This document shows positions 51,389 through 62,126 of a stretch of DNA of 64,000 nucleotides, one piece after another. The notes beneath the pieces are model-generated. The model was not told the DNA's origin. It made no database searches and worked only from the letters and a program-made list of their open reading frames with translations. Position numbers and translations under genes: made by a program. The stretch comes from JAXLYX01 sp046351215 (GTDB lineage: Bacteria > Myxococcota_A > Polyangia > Polyangiales > Houyiibacteriaceae), in assembly GCA_046351215.1 (NCBI GenBank), contig JAXLYX010000009.1:1-64000 (forward strand). Direction: 5' to 3'. Position 1 is the first letter of the stretch. Each line of letters starts with the position of its first letter.

Positions 51389-51417
51389 AAATGGAGAGCC
51401 CCGCGGAGGCGGGGCTC
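51386..51417 (-). terminator. Intrinsic terminator of the PEGA kinase gene
   Basis: A perfect 9-bp stem (GAGCCCCGC, 51396-51404, with 51409-51417) around a 4-base loop, followed on the minus strand by TCCATTTTTG, lies 27 bases after the kinase stop. Confidence 0.88.
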
Positions 51418-51443
51418 GGTCCGTGGCCGCGGGTACGGGCGGC

Positions 51444-53039
<1,596 letters not shown>

Positions 53040-53106
53040 GCCCCCTCCGAGCGTCTGCCAAGTACCGTGGATGAAGGTGGAGCGACAAGATCGAGCCTTG
53101 GTCGAG

Positions 53107-53135
53107 ATGGAACGAGAACCCACCTCCGATGTCAA
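53107..53135 (-). promoter_or_regulatory. Promoter of the PEGA kinase gene
   Basis: TTGACA (53130-53135, minus strand) is followed after exactly 17 bases by TTCCAT (53107-53112). Transcription should start near 53100, leaving a leader of about 60 bases with a good ribosome-binding site, unlike the leaderless genes around it. Confidence 0.5.
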
Positions 53136-53273
53136 CCCTCGGAACGGTTCCCCTTCGCTCGGTTGGACATCTTAGCCGCCTTCCTCGTTGGGAGTCGAGT
53201 TCCAAGGAGAGCGGATTCCTCTTCCCCCGACGTCGCGAGGAGCGTGGCGCTCGTCACCGCCGCACCGCCCGGG

Positions 53274-53285
53274 TAGGCTTCCGCG
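53274..53285 (+). promoter_or_regulatory. Leaderless-type -10 box before the HEAT-repeat gene
   Basis: TAGGCT (53274-53279) ends exactly six bases before GTG 53286. No ribosome-binding site lies between. Confidence 0.45.
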
Positions 53286-55271
53286 GTGCAGAGGGGCCTC
53301 GAACGGGCGATCGCCGCAGGGATCCTCGCCGGCCCGCTCCTCTGCGCGTCGGCGTCGGCCCAGCCCTCGGCCGTCCACGTCGAGACCTCCCTCGACGCCG
53401 AGACGTCGCCCATCGGGGTGCGCCATGGCGTCGACGGGGTCCTCGGACGCTACGTGCCCGCCGAGCTCCTGGGCTCGCGGGATCGCGCGATCCGGCTCGC
53501 GGCGGCCCGCGACCTCGGGCGCTACGCGCCGGACACCGAGGCGATCCCCGTCCTGCACGACGCCCTCTCGCGCGAGGGCGACCGCGCGGTGCGCCTCGCG
53601 CTGCTCGAGGCGCTCGTCCGACGCGCCTCCCCCGACTCGATCCGCGTCCTCGCGGAGATCGCGGCTTCCGGTCTCGACGCCGAGGAGGAGTGGGCGTTCC
53701 GTGGCCTCGCCGCGATCCGGGGAGCGGCGGGCGCCGAGCCGCTCCTGCGCTGCCTTCCCCGGGCTCGACCGTCCCGGGCCTGCGCCGACGCGCTCGTCGA
53801 GCTCGGCACCGCGGCGACGCCGGCGCTGCTCCGGGCCCTCGAGGCCGATCCGCGCGCCGTGCGCGTGATCGAGGTGCTCGGGCGGCTCGGGGACGAGACG
53901 GCCGTTCCCTCGCTCGTCGACCGCGCGCGGAGCGGGGAGTCGCCGATCCGCGCGGCCGCGATCGAGGCCCTCGGCGCCATCGGCGGCGCGCGGGCGCGCG
54001 ATACGGTGCTCGACGCGCTCGCGGACGGCTCGCAGCTCGTCGTGGGCGCGGCGATCCTCGCGCTCCCTTCCGTGGGCCGCCCCGAGGACGTCGAGCGCCT
54101 CGAGCCCTTCCTCGACGGCTATTCGCCCCACCTCGAGGCCGCCCTCGCGTCGGCGCTCCGCCTCGACGCCGCTCGGGTCGCGCCGCGTCTCCTCTCGCTC
54201 GTCTCGAGTGGGGACGAACGGATGCGCGGGGCCGTGACCGCGGCGGTCGTCGCGGCACCGTCGCCGGCGCTCCTGGCCGTGCTCGAGCGCGGGCTCGCGA
54301 TCGATCGTCCGGGGGCGCTCGACGCGCTCGCGCGCCTGCCGGGCGGTGCGGGGCTCGCGACGCTCCTCGCGCTCGAAGCCGGAGGCGGCGGAGAAGAAGC
54401 CCTCGCCTTCGCCGTCGCGCGGGCGTCTCGCGCGTCGGGAGGGAGGAGCCCGGAGGGCGCCCTCTCTCGCGCGCCCCTGCTCGCCCGGGCCGTCGCCCGC
54501 GATCCCTCGTGTCGGCCTTCGCTCGTCGGGCTCCTCGGGGCGCGGGATCCCGTCGCACGCGCGGACGCGGCCCGCGCCCTCGCGCTGCTCGGCGACTCGA
54601 GCGCGCCGCTGCTCGACGCGCTCGCGCGGGAGACGGACGTGGAGGCGGCCTCGACGATGCTCGCCGCGCTCGACGAGCTCGGAGCCGCGCCGGAGACGTC
54701 GCTCCTCTTCCGCCTCCTCGACGATCCGAGGACCTACGTCGAAGCGGCGCCGCTGCTCGCGCGGCGCCTCGATGCGCTCTCGCGGGCTCGCTCGGACGCT
54801 CTTCGCCGACAGCTCCTGCGTGGCCTGCGCGCTCCGGCGGCGGAGGTTCGTTCGGCGAGCGCCCGTGCGCTCGGCACGCTCGGCGACGAGGCTCCCGTTC
54901 CTTCGCTCGTGGCGGCCCTCCCGGATCGCGATCCGAGGGTGAGGCTCGCGGTCGCGCACGCCCTCGCCCAGTCCACGGATCCGCGGGCCCGCGAGGCGAT
55001 CGCGGCCGCGGCGCGCGTGGAGACGAATCCGTCGCTGAGGCCGCGGTTGCGTGTCCTCGCCGCCGGAACGGCGGAGCCCGCGTCGGGCGAGGAGCTGCTC
55101 GTCCTCGAGCTCGCCCCGGCCCCCGCGGGCGCCGTTCGCGTCGTCCTCGTCGATCCGGCGGGACGCATCCGGACCTTCGTCACCCGCGAAGCCAGGGTCT
55201 TCGTCCCCTGGGCGCGTGGCGCGCCGGCCTTCGTCACCGTCACGGACGAGGACGAAGGCCGCCTTCCCTGA
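53286..55271 (+). CDS. Exported HEAT-repeat protein
   Basis: A 661-residue protein with a signal peptide (hydrophobic residues 9-22, cleavage after ASA about 25) and a tandem array of HEAT/PBS-lyase repeats over nearly its whole length, each about 30 residues with a Pro, a charged turn and a hydrophobic pair (for example PSLVDRARSGESPIRAAAIEALGAIG). Repeats like these form an alpha-solenoid that binds other proteins. The C-terminal 80 residues form a beta region. The GTG start at 53286 is supported by the -10 box. Its stop is directly followed by the stop of the fibro-slime gene on the other strand. Confidence 0.85.
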   Translation: MQRGLERAIAAGILAGPLLCASASAQPSAVHVETSLDAETSPIGVRHGVDGVLGRYVPAELLGSRDRAIRLAAARDLGRYAPDTEAIPVLHDALSREGDRAVRLALLEALVRRASPDSIRVLAEIAASGLDAEEEWAFRGLAAIRGAAGAEPLLRCLPRARPSRACADALVELGTAATPALLRALEADPRAVRVIEVLGRLGDETAVPSLVDRARSGESPIRAAAIEALGAIGGARARDTVLDALADGSQLVVGAAILALPSVGRPEDVERLEPFLDGYSPHLEAALASALRLDAARVAPRLLSLVSSGDERMRGAVTAAVVAAPSPALLAVLERGLAIDRPGALDALARLPGGAGLATLLALEAGGGGEEALAFAVARASRASGGRSPEGALSRAPLLARAVARDPSCRPSLVGLLGARDPVARADAARALALLGDSSAPLLDALARETDVEAASTMLAALDELGAAPETSLLFRLLDDPRTYVEAAPLLARRLDALSRARSDALRRQLLRGLRAPAAEVRSASARALGTLGDEAPVPSLVAALPDRDPRVRLAVAHALAQSTDPRAREAIAAAARVETNPSLRPRLRVLAAGTAEPASGEELLVLELAPAPAGAVRVVLVDPAGRIRTFVTREARVFVPWARGAPAFVTVTDEDEGRLP

Positions 55272-57326
55272 TCAGCCGATCTCGATGGTGCAGGTCGCCG
55301 TGCAGCCGCTGCCGGGCTTGCCGTTGTTGGCACCGGCGTCGCACTGCTCCGAGCCCTCGAGGATGCCGTTGCCGCAGCCGACCATGTTGTTGCAGCCGGG
55401 CGCGCACTGGTTGTAGCCGCCGAGGTTCGTGCCGTCGTCGCAGGTCTCCTGGGGCTGCTGGACGATCATGTCGCCGCAGTAGGGCCCGAGCGTGCAGTTC
55501 GCGTTGCAACCGTTGTAGCCGCCGGTGTTCATCGCGGTGCCGAGGTCGCAGGCCTCGAAGCGCGTGACGATCGCGTCGCCGCAGGTCGAGGCGCAGCTCG
55601 ACCTCTGCTTCACGAAGCCGGTCAGCGTGAGCTTGAAGTTCGACGCGCTGGTGTGCCGCTCCGCATGGAAGATGACCATCTCGACCAGCGGTCGCGGGTT
55701 GGCCGCCGTCACGAGGCTGTCCAGATGGGCCTTGCAGCTCTGGACCACCGCACGTTCGGCCGTCGTCGCAGCGGTGGTCGTCGGTCCGTCGGGCCCATCG
55801 GCCGAGCTCGCGTTCGGATTCCCGAGGTTCATCGTCGCCACTCGCCGAGGATGAAGTCCTCCGACGTCGAGGCAGCGGTGGCCGTCGATGAAGACCCAGA
55901 GGTCGTCGTCACCGCTGAATGTCAGGACCTCGTTGCCACCGTACTGGAACCAGAAGTGCGTCTCGGTCGTGAAGTTGAAGTTGTGGCTTCCGCCTCCGTT
56001 GGTCGCCATGTCGGCCGTGCGGGGCGCCTCACGGCTCGCCATGGGCTCCGACGTGCTCGTCCAGCCCGCGCTGTCGATCGGGAAGAAACCCGTGGGATTC
56101 TGCACCGTCCCGGCCGAGTCGTAGGTGTACGTATTGCCAGAGAGCGTCAGCACGAGCTCGCGGACGACGACGCGGTTCACCGTGGCGTTGTCCGTGTACC
56201 ACTGGTTGAAGCCTGCAACGGTCTTGGGGTCGCCGTTGGTCGTGTCACCGACCGCGGCTCCGCTCCCGCTGCCCGAGAGCGTCGGACGTCCGGCCGTCAG
56301 GGTGTCACTGACGAGGCCGAACCGGATCGTGTCGTTGGAGTCGCTCGGATCGTTGAAATCGGGGTGGCCACCGTTGGCGGCCGTGTACCACTCGATGCCC
56401 TTGAAATCGCGGAGCGTGAGCGGCAGTCGGAGCTGCGCCGGCAGCGGCTCCGGCACGAGTGTGCAGGAGAAGCCGCTCTCGACCTGGCACGTCGACGAGC
56501 AGCCGTCGCCGTTGCGCTTGTTCCCGTCGTCACAGGCCTCCTGACCGGGCAGGTCCAGGATGATCCCGTCACCGCAGATCGGCGTGCACGTACCACCCGA
56601 GCAACCGCTCGGCTCGTTCTGGCAGGTGGAGCTGCAGCCATCGAAGGAGCGAGGCAGCGCCCCGACGGCGGAGACGTCGTTGTCGCACTGCTCCGTGCCC
56701 TCGACGAGGCCGTCGCCGCAGCGGATCGCCACACAGGGTTGGCCGGGGGTGGGGCACTTGTAGCCGGAGTTCAACCGACACTGGTTGCTGCAACCGTTCG
56801 TGTCCACGGTGTCGCCGTCGTCGCATTCCTCGAGCCCGGCCAAGAGGCCGTCGCCACAACGCGCGGCACTGCACGCCGCGCCGATGATCGGGCACGACCA
56901 GCCGCTCTCGAGCTGGCAGGTCGACGAGCAGCCGTCGCTGCCGTTCGCGTTGCCGTCGTCGCAGTTCTCCGTCGGCGGCTCGATCAGCTTGTTGCCGCAG
57001 ACCGTGGGCACGCACGCGCCACCGCCGAGCGGACACTTCCAGCCGAGCTCGACCATCTTGCAGTCGGCGCTGCAGCCGTCGCCGCCGACCATGTTCCCGT
57101 CGTCGCAGGCCTCGGCGCTTCCTCGGACCGCGTTGCCGCAGGGGTCGGTCACGTTGCCATCGGGCACCATGCCGTCCGAGCCGGCATCGGAGCCCCCGTC
57201 GCCGGGGCCGCCGTCGCCGCCTCCGTTCTTCGAGTCGCAGTCACACGCCCCCAGGGTCAGGGCGAGGGCGAGGAAGGAAAGCGTGGCCAGCTGGCCGAGC
57301 GGACGGAAGCGAACGGCAGGATGCAT
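55272..57326 (-). CDS. Lipoprotein with DUF4215 cysteine-rich repeats and a fibro-slime domain
   Basis: A 684-residue exported lipoprotein (lipobox near LGAC, Cys about 28) that begins with a Gly/Asp-rich linker. About eight copies of a Myxococcus cysteine-rich repeat (DUF4215; CDDGN...GDGC motif) occur in two groups. Between them, at about residues 300-540, lies a fibro-slime (PA14-like) domain: DFKG near the start, then FTTETHFWFQYGGNEVLTFSGDDDLWVFIDGHRCLDVGGLH. Such proteins are surface matrix or adhesion components. TTGACA at 57358-57363 and CACCGT at 57335-57340 form its promoter. The stop abuts that of the HEAT gene. Confidence 0.92.
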   Translation of the reverse strand: MHPAVRFRPLGQLATLSFLALALTLGACDCDSKNGGGDGGPGDGGSDAGSDGMVPDGNVTDPCGNAVRGSAEACDDGNMVGGDGCSADCKMVELGWKCPLGGGACVPTVCGNKLIEPPTENCDDGNANGSDGCSSTCQLESGWSCPIIGAACSAARCGDGLLAGLEECDDGDTVDTNGCSNQCRLNSGYKCPTPGQPCVAIRCGDGLVEGTEQCDNDVSAVGALPRSFDGCSSTCQNEPSGCSGGTCTPICGDGIILDLPGQEACDDGNKRNGDGCSSTCQVESGFSCTLVPEPLPAQLRLPLTLRDFKGIEWYTAANGGHPDFNDPSDSNDTIRFGLVSDTLTAGRPTLSGSGSGAAVGDTTNGDPKTVAGFNQWYTDNATVNRVVVRELVLTLSGNTYTYDSAGTVQNPTGFFPIDSAGWTSTSEPMASREAPRTADMATNGGGSHNFNFTTETHFWFQYGGNEVLTFSGDDDLWVFIDGHRCLDVGGLHPRRVATMNLGNPNASSADGPDGPTTTAATTAERAVVQSCKAHLDSLVTAANPRPLVEMVIFHAERHTSASNFKLTLTGFVKQRSSCASTCGDAIVTRFEACDLGTAMNTGGYNGCNANCTLGPYCGDMIVQQPQETCDDGTNLGGYNQCAPGCNNMVGCGNGILEGSEQCDAGANNGKPGSGCTATCTIEIG

Positions 57327-57334
57327 ATCCCAGC

Positions 57335-57363
57335 ACGGTGCAGGCCGGTTCCTTACCTGTCAA
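57335..57363 (-). promoter_or_regulatory. Promoter of the fibro-slime gene
   Basis: TTGACA (57358-57363, minus strand) is followed after 17 bases by CACCGT (57335-57340). The box ends eight bases before ATG 57326, so the leader is about one or two bases. Confidence 0.55.
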
Positions 57364-57453
57364 CGGAGCGGCTGCGTAGCGATGTTCTCGTACATCGCCC
57401 GCACTTCGGGGAGTCGTTATCGTGCCCCCGTGGTCATGAATCGGAGGATCCGA

Positions 57454-57483
57454 TTGACCGACGGCCGACGCCTTTCGTACCGT
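57454..57483 (+). promoter_or_regulatory. xseB promoter
   Basis: TTGACC (57454-57459) is followed after 18 bases by TACCGT (57478-57483). Transcription should start near 57490, giving a leader of about 13 bases before ATG 57503. Confidence 0.55.
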
Positions 57484-57502
57484 CTCGCTTCCGGATTCCG
57501 GC

Positions 57503-57772
57503 ATGGCCAGCCCCTCGTCCCGCAAGAACCCCGAGCCTGCTCCCGAAGAGGCGTCGTTCGAGTCGATCCTCGATCGCCTCGAGACCGTCGTCGCGCGCCT
57601 CGAAGGCGGCGACCTCCCCCTCGAGGAATCGCTCGCGGTCTTCGAGGAGGGCGTGAAGCTCGCGCGGGACGGCCAGAAGCGACTCGATGCGGCGGAGCGA
57701 CGCGTCGAAGCGCTGCTCTCGGCCGACGACGGAACCGTGACCACCCGACCGATCACCGCGAAGGAGCCCTGA
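57503..57772 (+). CDS. xseB: Exodeoxyribonuclease VII small subunit
   Basis: An 89-residue XseB. FESILDRLETVVARLEGGDLPLEESLAVFEEGVKLAR is the conserved helix pair that holds the large subunit. ExoVII degrades single-stranded DNA. The length is normal. The large subunit XseA is not in this window. Four bases separate it from the next gene, so they are co-transcribed. Confidence 0.95.
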   Translation: MASPSSRKNPEPAPEEASFESILDRLETVVARLEGGDLPLEESLAVFEEGVKLARDGQKRLDAAERRVEALLSADDGTVTTRPITAKEP

Positions 57773-57776
57773 CACC

Positions 57777-59060
57777 ATGAGTGACGTCCTCACCGTCCAC
57801 ACGCATTTCGAGGACATCTCGGAGCTCGCCCAGGGGCTCGCGGATCGTGTCGACGAGAACCAGATCATCCTCTACGGCCCCGAGTCGTACGAGGAGGGCG
57901 CCGAGCTCGGGTTCCAGGTCCTGCTCGCGGACGGAACGCCGGGCCTCGAGGGCTCCGGCTTCGTCACCGCGACCTACGACGGCGGCGAGGATCGCGATCC
58001 GGACACCCGCTACGACGTGGTGATCGCCGGCCTCCGCCTCGAGGGCATGTCGGAGGTCGTCTTCGAGCGCCTGATGGTCGCGCGCGCGTCGCTGGTCGGC
58101 GACGAGCCGCCGTCGACCGAGATGGCCGTGCCCGAAGGCCTTGCCGAGGCGGTCGCGGCCGAAGAGGTCGCCGAGGTGGCCGACGTCGCCGAGCCCGTCG
58201 AGGAAGCCGTCGAAGCGGTGGCCGCGGAAGAGGTCGCCGAGGTCGAAGAGGCGGCCCCTGCGCCGATCGAGGCCATGTTCGACGACGAGGCGACCACGGT
58301 CGCCTCCGCGGCCGACTTCCTCGCCGAGGAGGCCGAGCCGGAGCCCGAGCCCGTCGCGGCGGAAGAGGTCGCCGAGGTCGCCGAGCCGGAGCCCGTGGCC
58401 GCGGCCCCGGTCGAGCCGCCCGCGCCCGCCCCCGTCGCCGCGCCGGCGCCCGCCCCTGTCTCCGCTCCGGAGCCCGTCGCGGCGGCCGCTCCGGCCGCTC
58501 GCCCGCAGGCCCGCGAGATCCCCGCGGCCGTCGAGGTCGCCCCGATCGCCGGCGGGGGACGCAACGTCGGCGCGACCGGCGAAGGCTTCCGCGGCGTGCC
58601 GCCGCCGAACGCGCCGCCCGTGCCCCCCGGTTTCACGGTCCAGAAGGACCTCGACGCCGACCAGCTCGCCCGCCCGGCGCTCGCTTCGGCGTGGCAGCCC
58701 GAGGCGCGGCCGGCGGAGCCCTCGGGGCCGTCCGACGGTCTCTTCCAATACGGCGGTCCGATTCCCATCCCGAACAAGCCGCCGAGGCCGGAGCTCTCGG
58801 AGGCCGAGCGCGTCTCGAAGGCGCCCGCGCCGACCACGGAGGACGCGTACCGCAACCTCCGCGCCTCGCTCGGCTTCGCCGTCCCGGCGCCCGCCGCCCA
58901 GCCGGCGGCTCCGGTGGCTCCGCCGCCGGCTGCCGCGCCGATGGCGGCCGTGGTCGACGAGCGCGTGGCCGAGGCCGCGGCCGACGACGTCGCCGACGAC
59001 GTGATGGACGAGGTCGACGACGTCGAAGAGGCGGTCGATCTCGACCCCGCCGAGGGCTGA
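57777..59060 (+). CDS. PilZ-like domain protein with long Ala/Pro/Glu-rich tail
   Basis: A 427-residue protein with no signal peptide. The first 105 residues form a beta-rich domain (VHTHFEDISELAQGLADRVDENQIILYGPESYEEGAELGFQVLLADGTPGLEGSGFVTA) that resembles degenerate PilZ domains used by some gliding-motility proteins. The RxxxR motif is missing, so c-di-GMP binding is doubtful. Residues 110-427 are low-complexity Ala/Val/Pro/Glu, with repeated EVAEV units. It starts four bases after xseB. Function unknown. Confidence 0.6.
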   Translation: MSDVLTVHTHFEDISELAQGLADRVDENQIILYGPESYEEGAELGFQVLLADGTPGLEGSGFVTATYDGGEDRDPDTRYDVVIAGLRLEGMSEVVFERLMVARASLVGDEPPSTEMAVPEGLAEAVAAEEVAEVADVAEPVEEAVEAVAAEEVAEVEEAAPAPIEAMFDDEATTVASAADFLAEEAEPEPEPVAAEEVAEVAEPEPVAAAPVEPPAPAPVAAPAPAPVSAPEPVAAAAPAARPQAREIPAAVEVAPIAGGGRNVGATGEGFRGVPPPNAPPVPPGFTVQKDLDADQLARPALASAWQPEARPAEPSGPSDGLFQYGGPIPIPNKPPRPELSEAERVSKAPAPTTEDAYRNLRASLGFAVPAPAAQPAAPVAPPPAAAPMAAVVDERVAEAAADDVADDVMDEVDDVEEAVDLDPAEG

Positions 59061-59166
59061 CGCGATTCCGGGGTCGTCGCCGGCCCCGTCTCGACGCATG
59101 CTCGAGTCCTCGCCGGCTCGCGCTCCTCGCTGAATCCGGACCGCCCTCTCGCCGTCCCTCCCCACG

Positions 59167-59508
59167 ATGCCGATGCCTCTCCCGTCCCGTCCGACGCCCC
59201 GCCTCCGAATCGCGATGCTCCTGGCCTCGTGGCTCGTCGCGGGCGTCGCGTACGCGCAGGCGGCCGTCGTCGTCGAGGTCCGGGACCCCGGCGGAGCGTC
59301 GGCCGACGGCGAGCTCGTGCTCACGCCCGCCTCCGGCGGCGGCGCGACCTATTCGTGCCGCACCCAGGCCGGGCGATGCGAGATCGCGGGCGTCCCGGGC
59401 GGTCAGTACGTCGCCCAGCTCCGTCCGGCGCAGGGCGAGCAGCCGAGCCCGCGGGTCGTCATGATCCCGCCCTCCGGCCGGGTCACTCTCCGCGTTTCGA
59501 CTCGGTGA
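59167..59508 (+). CDS. Small exported carboxypeptidase-regulatory-like protein
   Basis: A 113-residue protein with a signal peptide (hydrophobic residues 16-29, cleavage after AYA about 30) and a single small beta domain (AVVVEVRDPGGASADGELVLTPASGG ... CEIAGVPGGQYVAQLRP) typical of carboxypeptidase-regulatory or Cna-B folds. It probably binds or stiffens a surface structure. Two Cys residues may form a disulfide. A hairpin follows in the intergenic region. Confidence 0.7.
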   Translation: MPMPLPSRPTPRLRIAMLLASWLVAGVAYAQAAVVVEVRDPGGASADGELVLTPASGGGATYSCRTQAGRCEIAGVPGGQYVAQLRPAQGEQPSPRVVMIPPSGRVTLRVSTR

Positions 59509-59519
59509 GATGAATTGCA

Positions 59520-59536
59520 TCGGCACACGGTGCCGA
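59520..59536 (+). other. Short hairpin after the 59167 gene
   Basis: A perfect 7-bp stem (TCGGCAC and GTGCCGA) with a 3-base loop lies 11 bases after the stop. No T-run follows, so it may be an mRNA-end element. Confidence 0.3.
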
Positions 59537-59624
59537 AAGTGGACCTCGGGCCCGAGCGCGGTGTAAGTAGGCTCGGTCGGGTGCTTCATCGCCCGTCGTC
59601 CTTCGATTGCTCAAGGAGCTCCGC

Positions 59625-61991
59625 ATGAGAGCGCTCTCCGCCGCGTCGTTCGCGGCCGCGCTGGTCGTCGTCGGTTGCCTGGAGGCGCCGCGCGCCCTCG
59701 CTCAAGACGAATTCGACGACGACTTCGGTCGACCCGCGAGCGCCCCGAGCGCCGGAGGTCCCTCGACGCCTTCGGGCGGCACCGATTTCGGGGACGACTT
59801 CGGGACGGCCTCGACGTCGCCGGCCGCCGCCCCGGAGGCGCCGCCGGTCGCCGCCACGACCGCGGCCCCCGCCACCGCCGCCGCGACCGCCACCGCCGCG
59901 GCGCCGACGTCGGCGTCCCGGGAGCGCAGCGCCCCGACCCGGTCGCGCGGGCTCCGTCTGCAGTCGACGATCTACGGTCCCTCCGGCGGCTTCCACGTCG
60001 TCGATGCCGGCTCCGGCCCCGCGGGCTCGTTCCGTCTCTCCCTGATGACCGGCTTCATGTTCCTCGACGACTGGCTGGTCTCGGGCGATCGGACGAAGTC
60101 GATCGGAGGAACGCTCTCGGTCTCCGTGACCCCGATCGAGCACCTCGAGGTCTTCGCCTCGATCACGGCCCACGCCGCCTACAACTCGGTCGGCGATCCG
60201 AACCTCATCCAGTCGCTCGGCGACTTCCGCTTCGGCGGCAAGGGCTATCACGCCATCAAGCCCTGGCTCGTCCTCGGCGGCGACGCGACGGTGGCCCTCC
60301 TGAACCCCGTCGGCGACATCGGCATCGTCTGGAAGAGCATCAGCGCGGGCTTCCGCGGGAACCTCTCGTTCGATCTCCGCAACCTCGAGCGCCGCTCGAT
60401 CCCGATGATCGCGCGCTTCAACGCGCAGTACTACTTCGACAACTCGTCCAACATCACGGCGAGCACCGAGGACGCGCGCTACGCGAGCCTCGACGCGCCG
60501 CTCCCGCCCGGTCTCGAGACCCGCAACCTGATCACGCGACAGGAGCGCTTCGCGCTCGGCATCAACCGCGTCGACTCGGTGAACCTCGGCATCGGCTTCG
60601 AGTTCCCGCTCGAGCTCTCGGAGCGCGTCTTCCTCCATCCGATCGCCGAGTGGAGCTGGGGCATCCCGGTCAATCGCCAGGGCTACGTCTGCCCGTTCAT
60701 CCCGGCCGTGCCGGGAGGCGACACGCCGGTGCCCGGTCGCGACAGCTGCCTCGACGTCGCCGGCGCGAAGGCCTTCCCGATGACCGCGACGCTCGGCGCA
60801 CGCCTCTTCCCGGCGGTCGAGGGCTTCTCGATCACCGTGGCGGCCGACATCGGTCTCACCGGCACGCGGACCTTCGTTCGCGAGCTCGCGCCGACGATGC
60901 CCTATCAGATCCTCCTCGGAGCGACCTATTCGTACGATCCGCAGGGCCGAGGCCGCGCCTCGCGCGAGGTCGTTCGGACGGTCGAGGTCCCGCCCGTCTA
61001 TCCGGTGCGCGGCCACGTCGTCGGCACGGTCGTCGAGCAGGGCACCGAGACGCGCGTCGACGGGGCCGTGGTGCGCTTCCCCGGCCGTGACGTCAACGCG
61101 CTCGTCGCCTCGAGCGACGGCCTCTTCGCCACGTACTCGTTCGAGCCGGGCGAGGTGGCGATGGAGCTCTCGCATCCCGAGTACGAGTCGGGCTCCTGCT
61201 CGGCCACCATCCCGAGCGAGCGTCCGGCACCTCCGCCGGCCGCCGCACCCGCCGCGGCCGAGGGCGCGACCGCGACCGCGGAGCCGAGCGCGCCGCCGGC
61301 TGCGACGATGCCGGAGGATCTCGTCGTCGAGGTGCGCTGCGAGCTCGCGGCGCGTCCGCGTCGCGGCAGCGTCACCCTGCACGTCGTCGGGGACACCAAC
61401 GCGGCGGTCGCGAACGCGCGCATCGAGATCACCGGCCCCGAGTCCCGCACCGTGACGACGGACGCCTCCGGCGACGCGCGGCTCGCGGACGCGACCCCGG
61501 GTCGCTACATGGCGCGTCTCGACGCCGAAGGCTTCCTCCTCGCCGAGCAGGCCTTCGACGTCGTGCCGCGCGCCGACGGCACGCAGCAGATCACGCTCCT
61601 CCCGCGGCCGCGCCGGTCCCTGGTGCAGCTCCGTGGGCGTCGCATCCAGATCAAGCGGCAGATCAACTTCGTGACCGACAGCGAGGAGATCCTGCCGACG
61701 AGCAACGCGCTCCTCGCCGAGATCGCCGACGTGATCCTCCGTCATCCGGAGCTTCAGCGCATCGAGATCGAGGGCCACACCGACGACCGCGGCGGTGCGG
61801 ACCACAACCTCGAGCTCTCGCAGCGTCGTGCCGAGGCCGTCCGGCGTTGGCTCGTCGACCACGGCGTCGAGGAGGGCCGCCTCTCGGCTCGAGGGTACGG
61901 CTCGACGCGACCGCTCGTCCCCAACATCACCAGCGCGAATCGCGCCAGGAACCGCCGCGTGCAGTTCACGGTGCTCGACTCCGCGGAGTGA
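59625..61991 (+). CDS. OmpA-family outer-membrane protein with regulatory-like domains
   Basis: A 788-residue protein. The signal peptide ends in ALAQ (about 28). An Asp/Ala/Pro-rich linker precedes a large beta-barrel region (about 110-450). Two carboxypeptidase-regulatory-like domains follow (VRGHVVGTVVEQGTETRVDGAVVRF near 460; RRGSVTLHVVGDTNAAVANARIEI near 580). The last 115 residues are an OmpA-type peptidoglycan-binding domain (IEIEGHTDDRGGADHNLELSQRRAEAVRRWL). The start ATG 59625 follows AAGGAG at 59613-59618. It anchors the outer membrane to the cell wall and may form a pore. A -10-like TAGGCT lies at 59568-59573. Confidence 0.9.
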   Translation: MRALSAASFAAALVVVGCLEAPRALAQDEFDDDFGRPASAPSAGGPSTPSGGTDFGDDFGTASTSPAAAPEAPPVAATTAAPATAAATATAAAPTSASRERSAPTRSRGLRLQSTIYGPSGGFHVVDAGSGPAGSFRLSLMTGFMFLDDWLVSGDRTKSIGGTLSVSVTPIEHLEVFASITAHAAYNSVGDPNLIQSLGDFRFGGKGYHAIKPWLVLGGDATVALLNPVGDIGIVWKSISAGFRGNLSFDLRNLERRSIPMIARFNAQYYFDNSSNITASTEDARYASLDAPLPPGLETRNLITRQERFALGINRVDSVNLGIGFEFPLELSERVFLHPIAEWSWGIPVNRQGYVCPFIPAVPGGDTPVPGRDSCLDVAGAKAFPMTATLGARLFPAVEGFSITVAADIGLTGTRTFVRELAPTMPYQILLGATYSYDPQGRGRASREVVRTVEVPPVYPVRGHVVGTVVEQGTETRVDGAVVRFPGRDVNALVASSDGLFATYSFEPGEVAMELSHPEYESGSCSATIPSERPAPPPAAAPAAAEGATATAEPSAPPAATMPEDLVVEVRCELAARPRRGSVTLHVVGDTNAAVANARIEITGPESRTVTTDASGDARLADATPGRYMARLDAEGFLLAEQAFDVVPRADGTQQITLLPRPRRSLVQLRGRRIQIKRQINFVTDSEEILPTSNALLAEIADVILRHPELQRIEIEGHTDDRGGADHNLELSQRRAEAVRRWLVDHGVEEGRLSARGYGSTRPLVPNITSANRARNRRVQFTVLDSAE

Positions 61992-62037
61992 TCCCCCACC
62001 TGTCGCGACGTCGAGCTCCGGCGACGTCGCATGCCCG

Positions 62038-62072
62038 GCCCGGCCGCGAAAGCGACCGGGCTGCTTCTTTCC
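62038..62072 (+). terminator. Probable terminator of the OmpA-family gene
   Basis: A stem of six plus three base pairs with one mismatch around a GAAA loop (62038-62061) is followed by TGCTTCTTT. The stem lies 47 bases after the stop. Confidence 0.5.
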
Positions 62073-62126
62073 GTCGAGACACGGGCGGCGCCGAGGTGCG
62101 CCGCGGCCTCGAGAGAGGGCGGCGCC

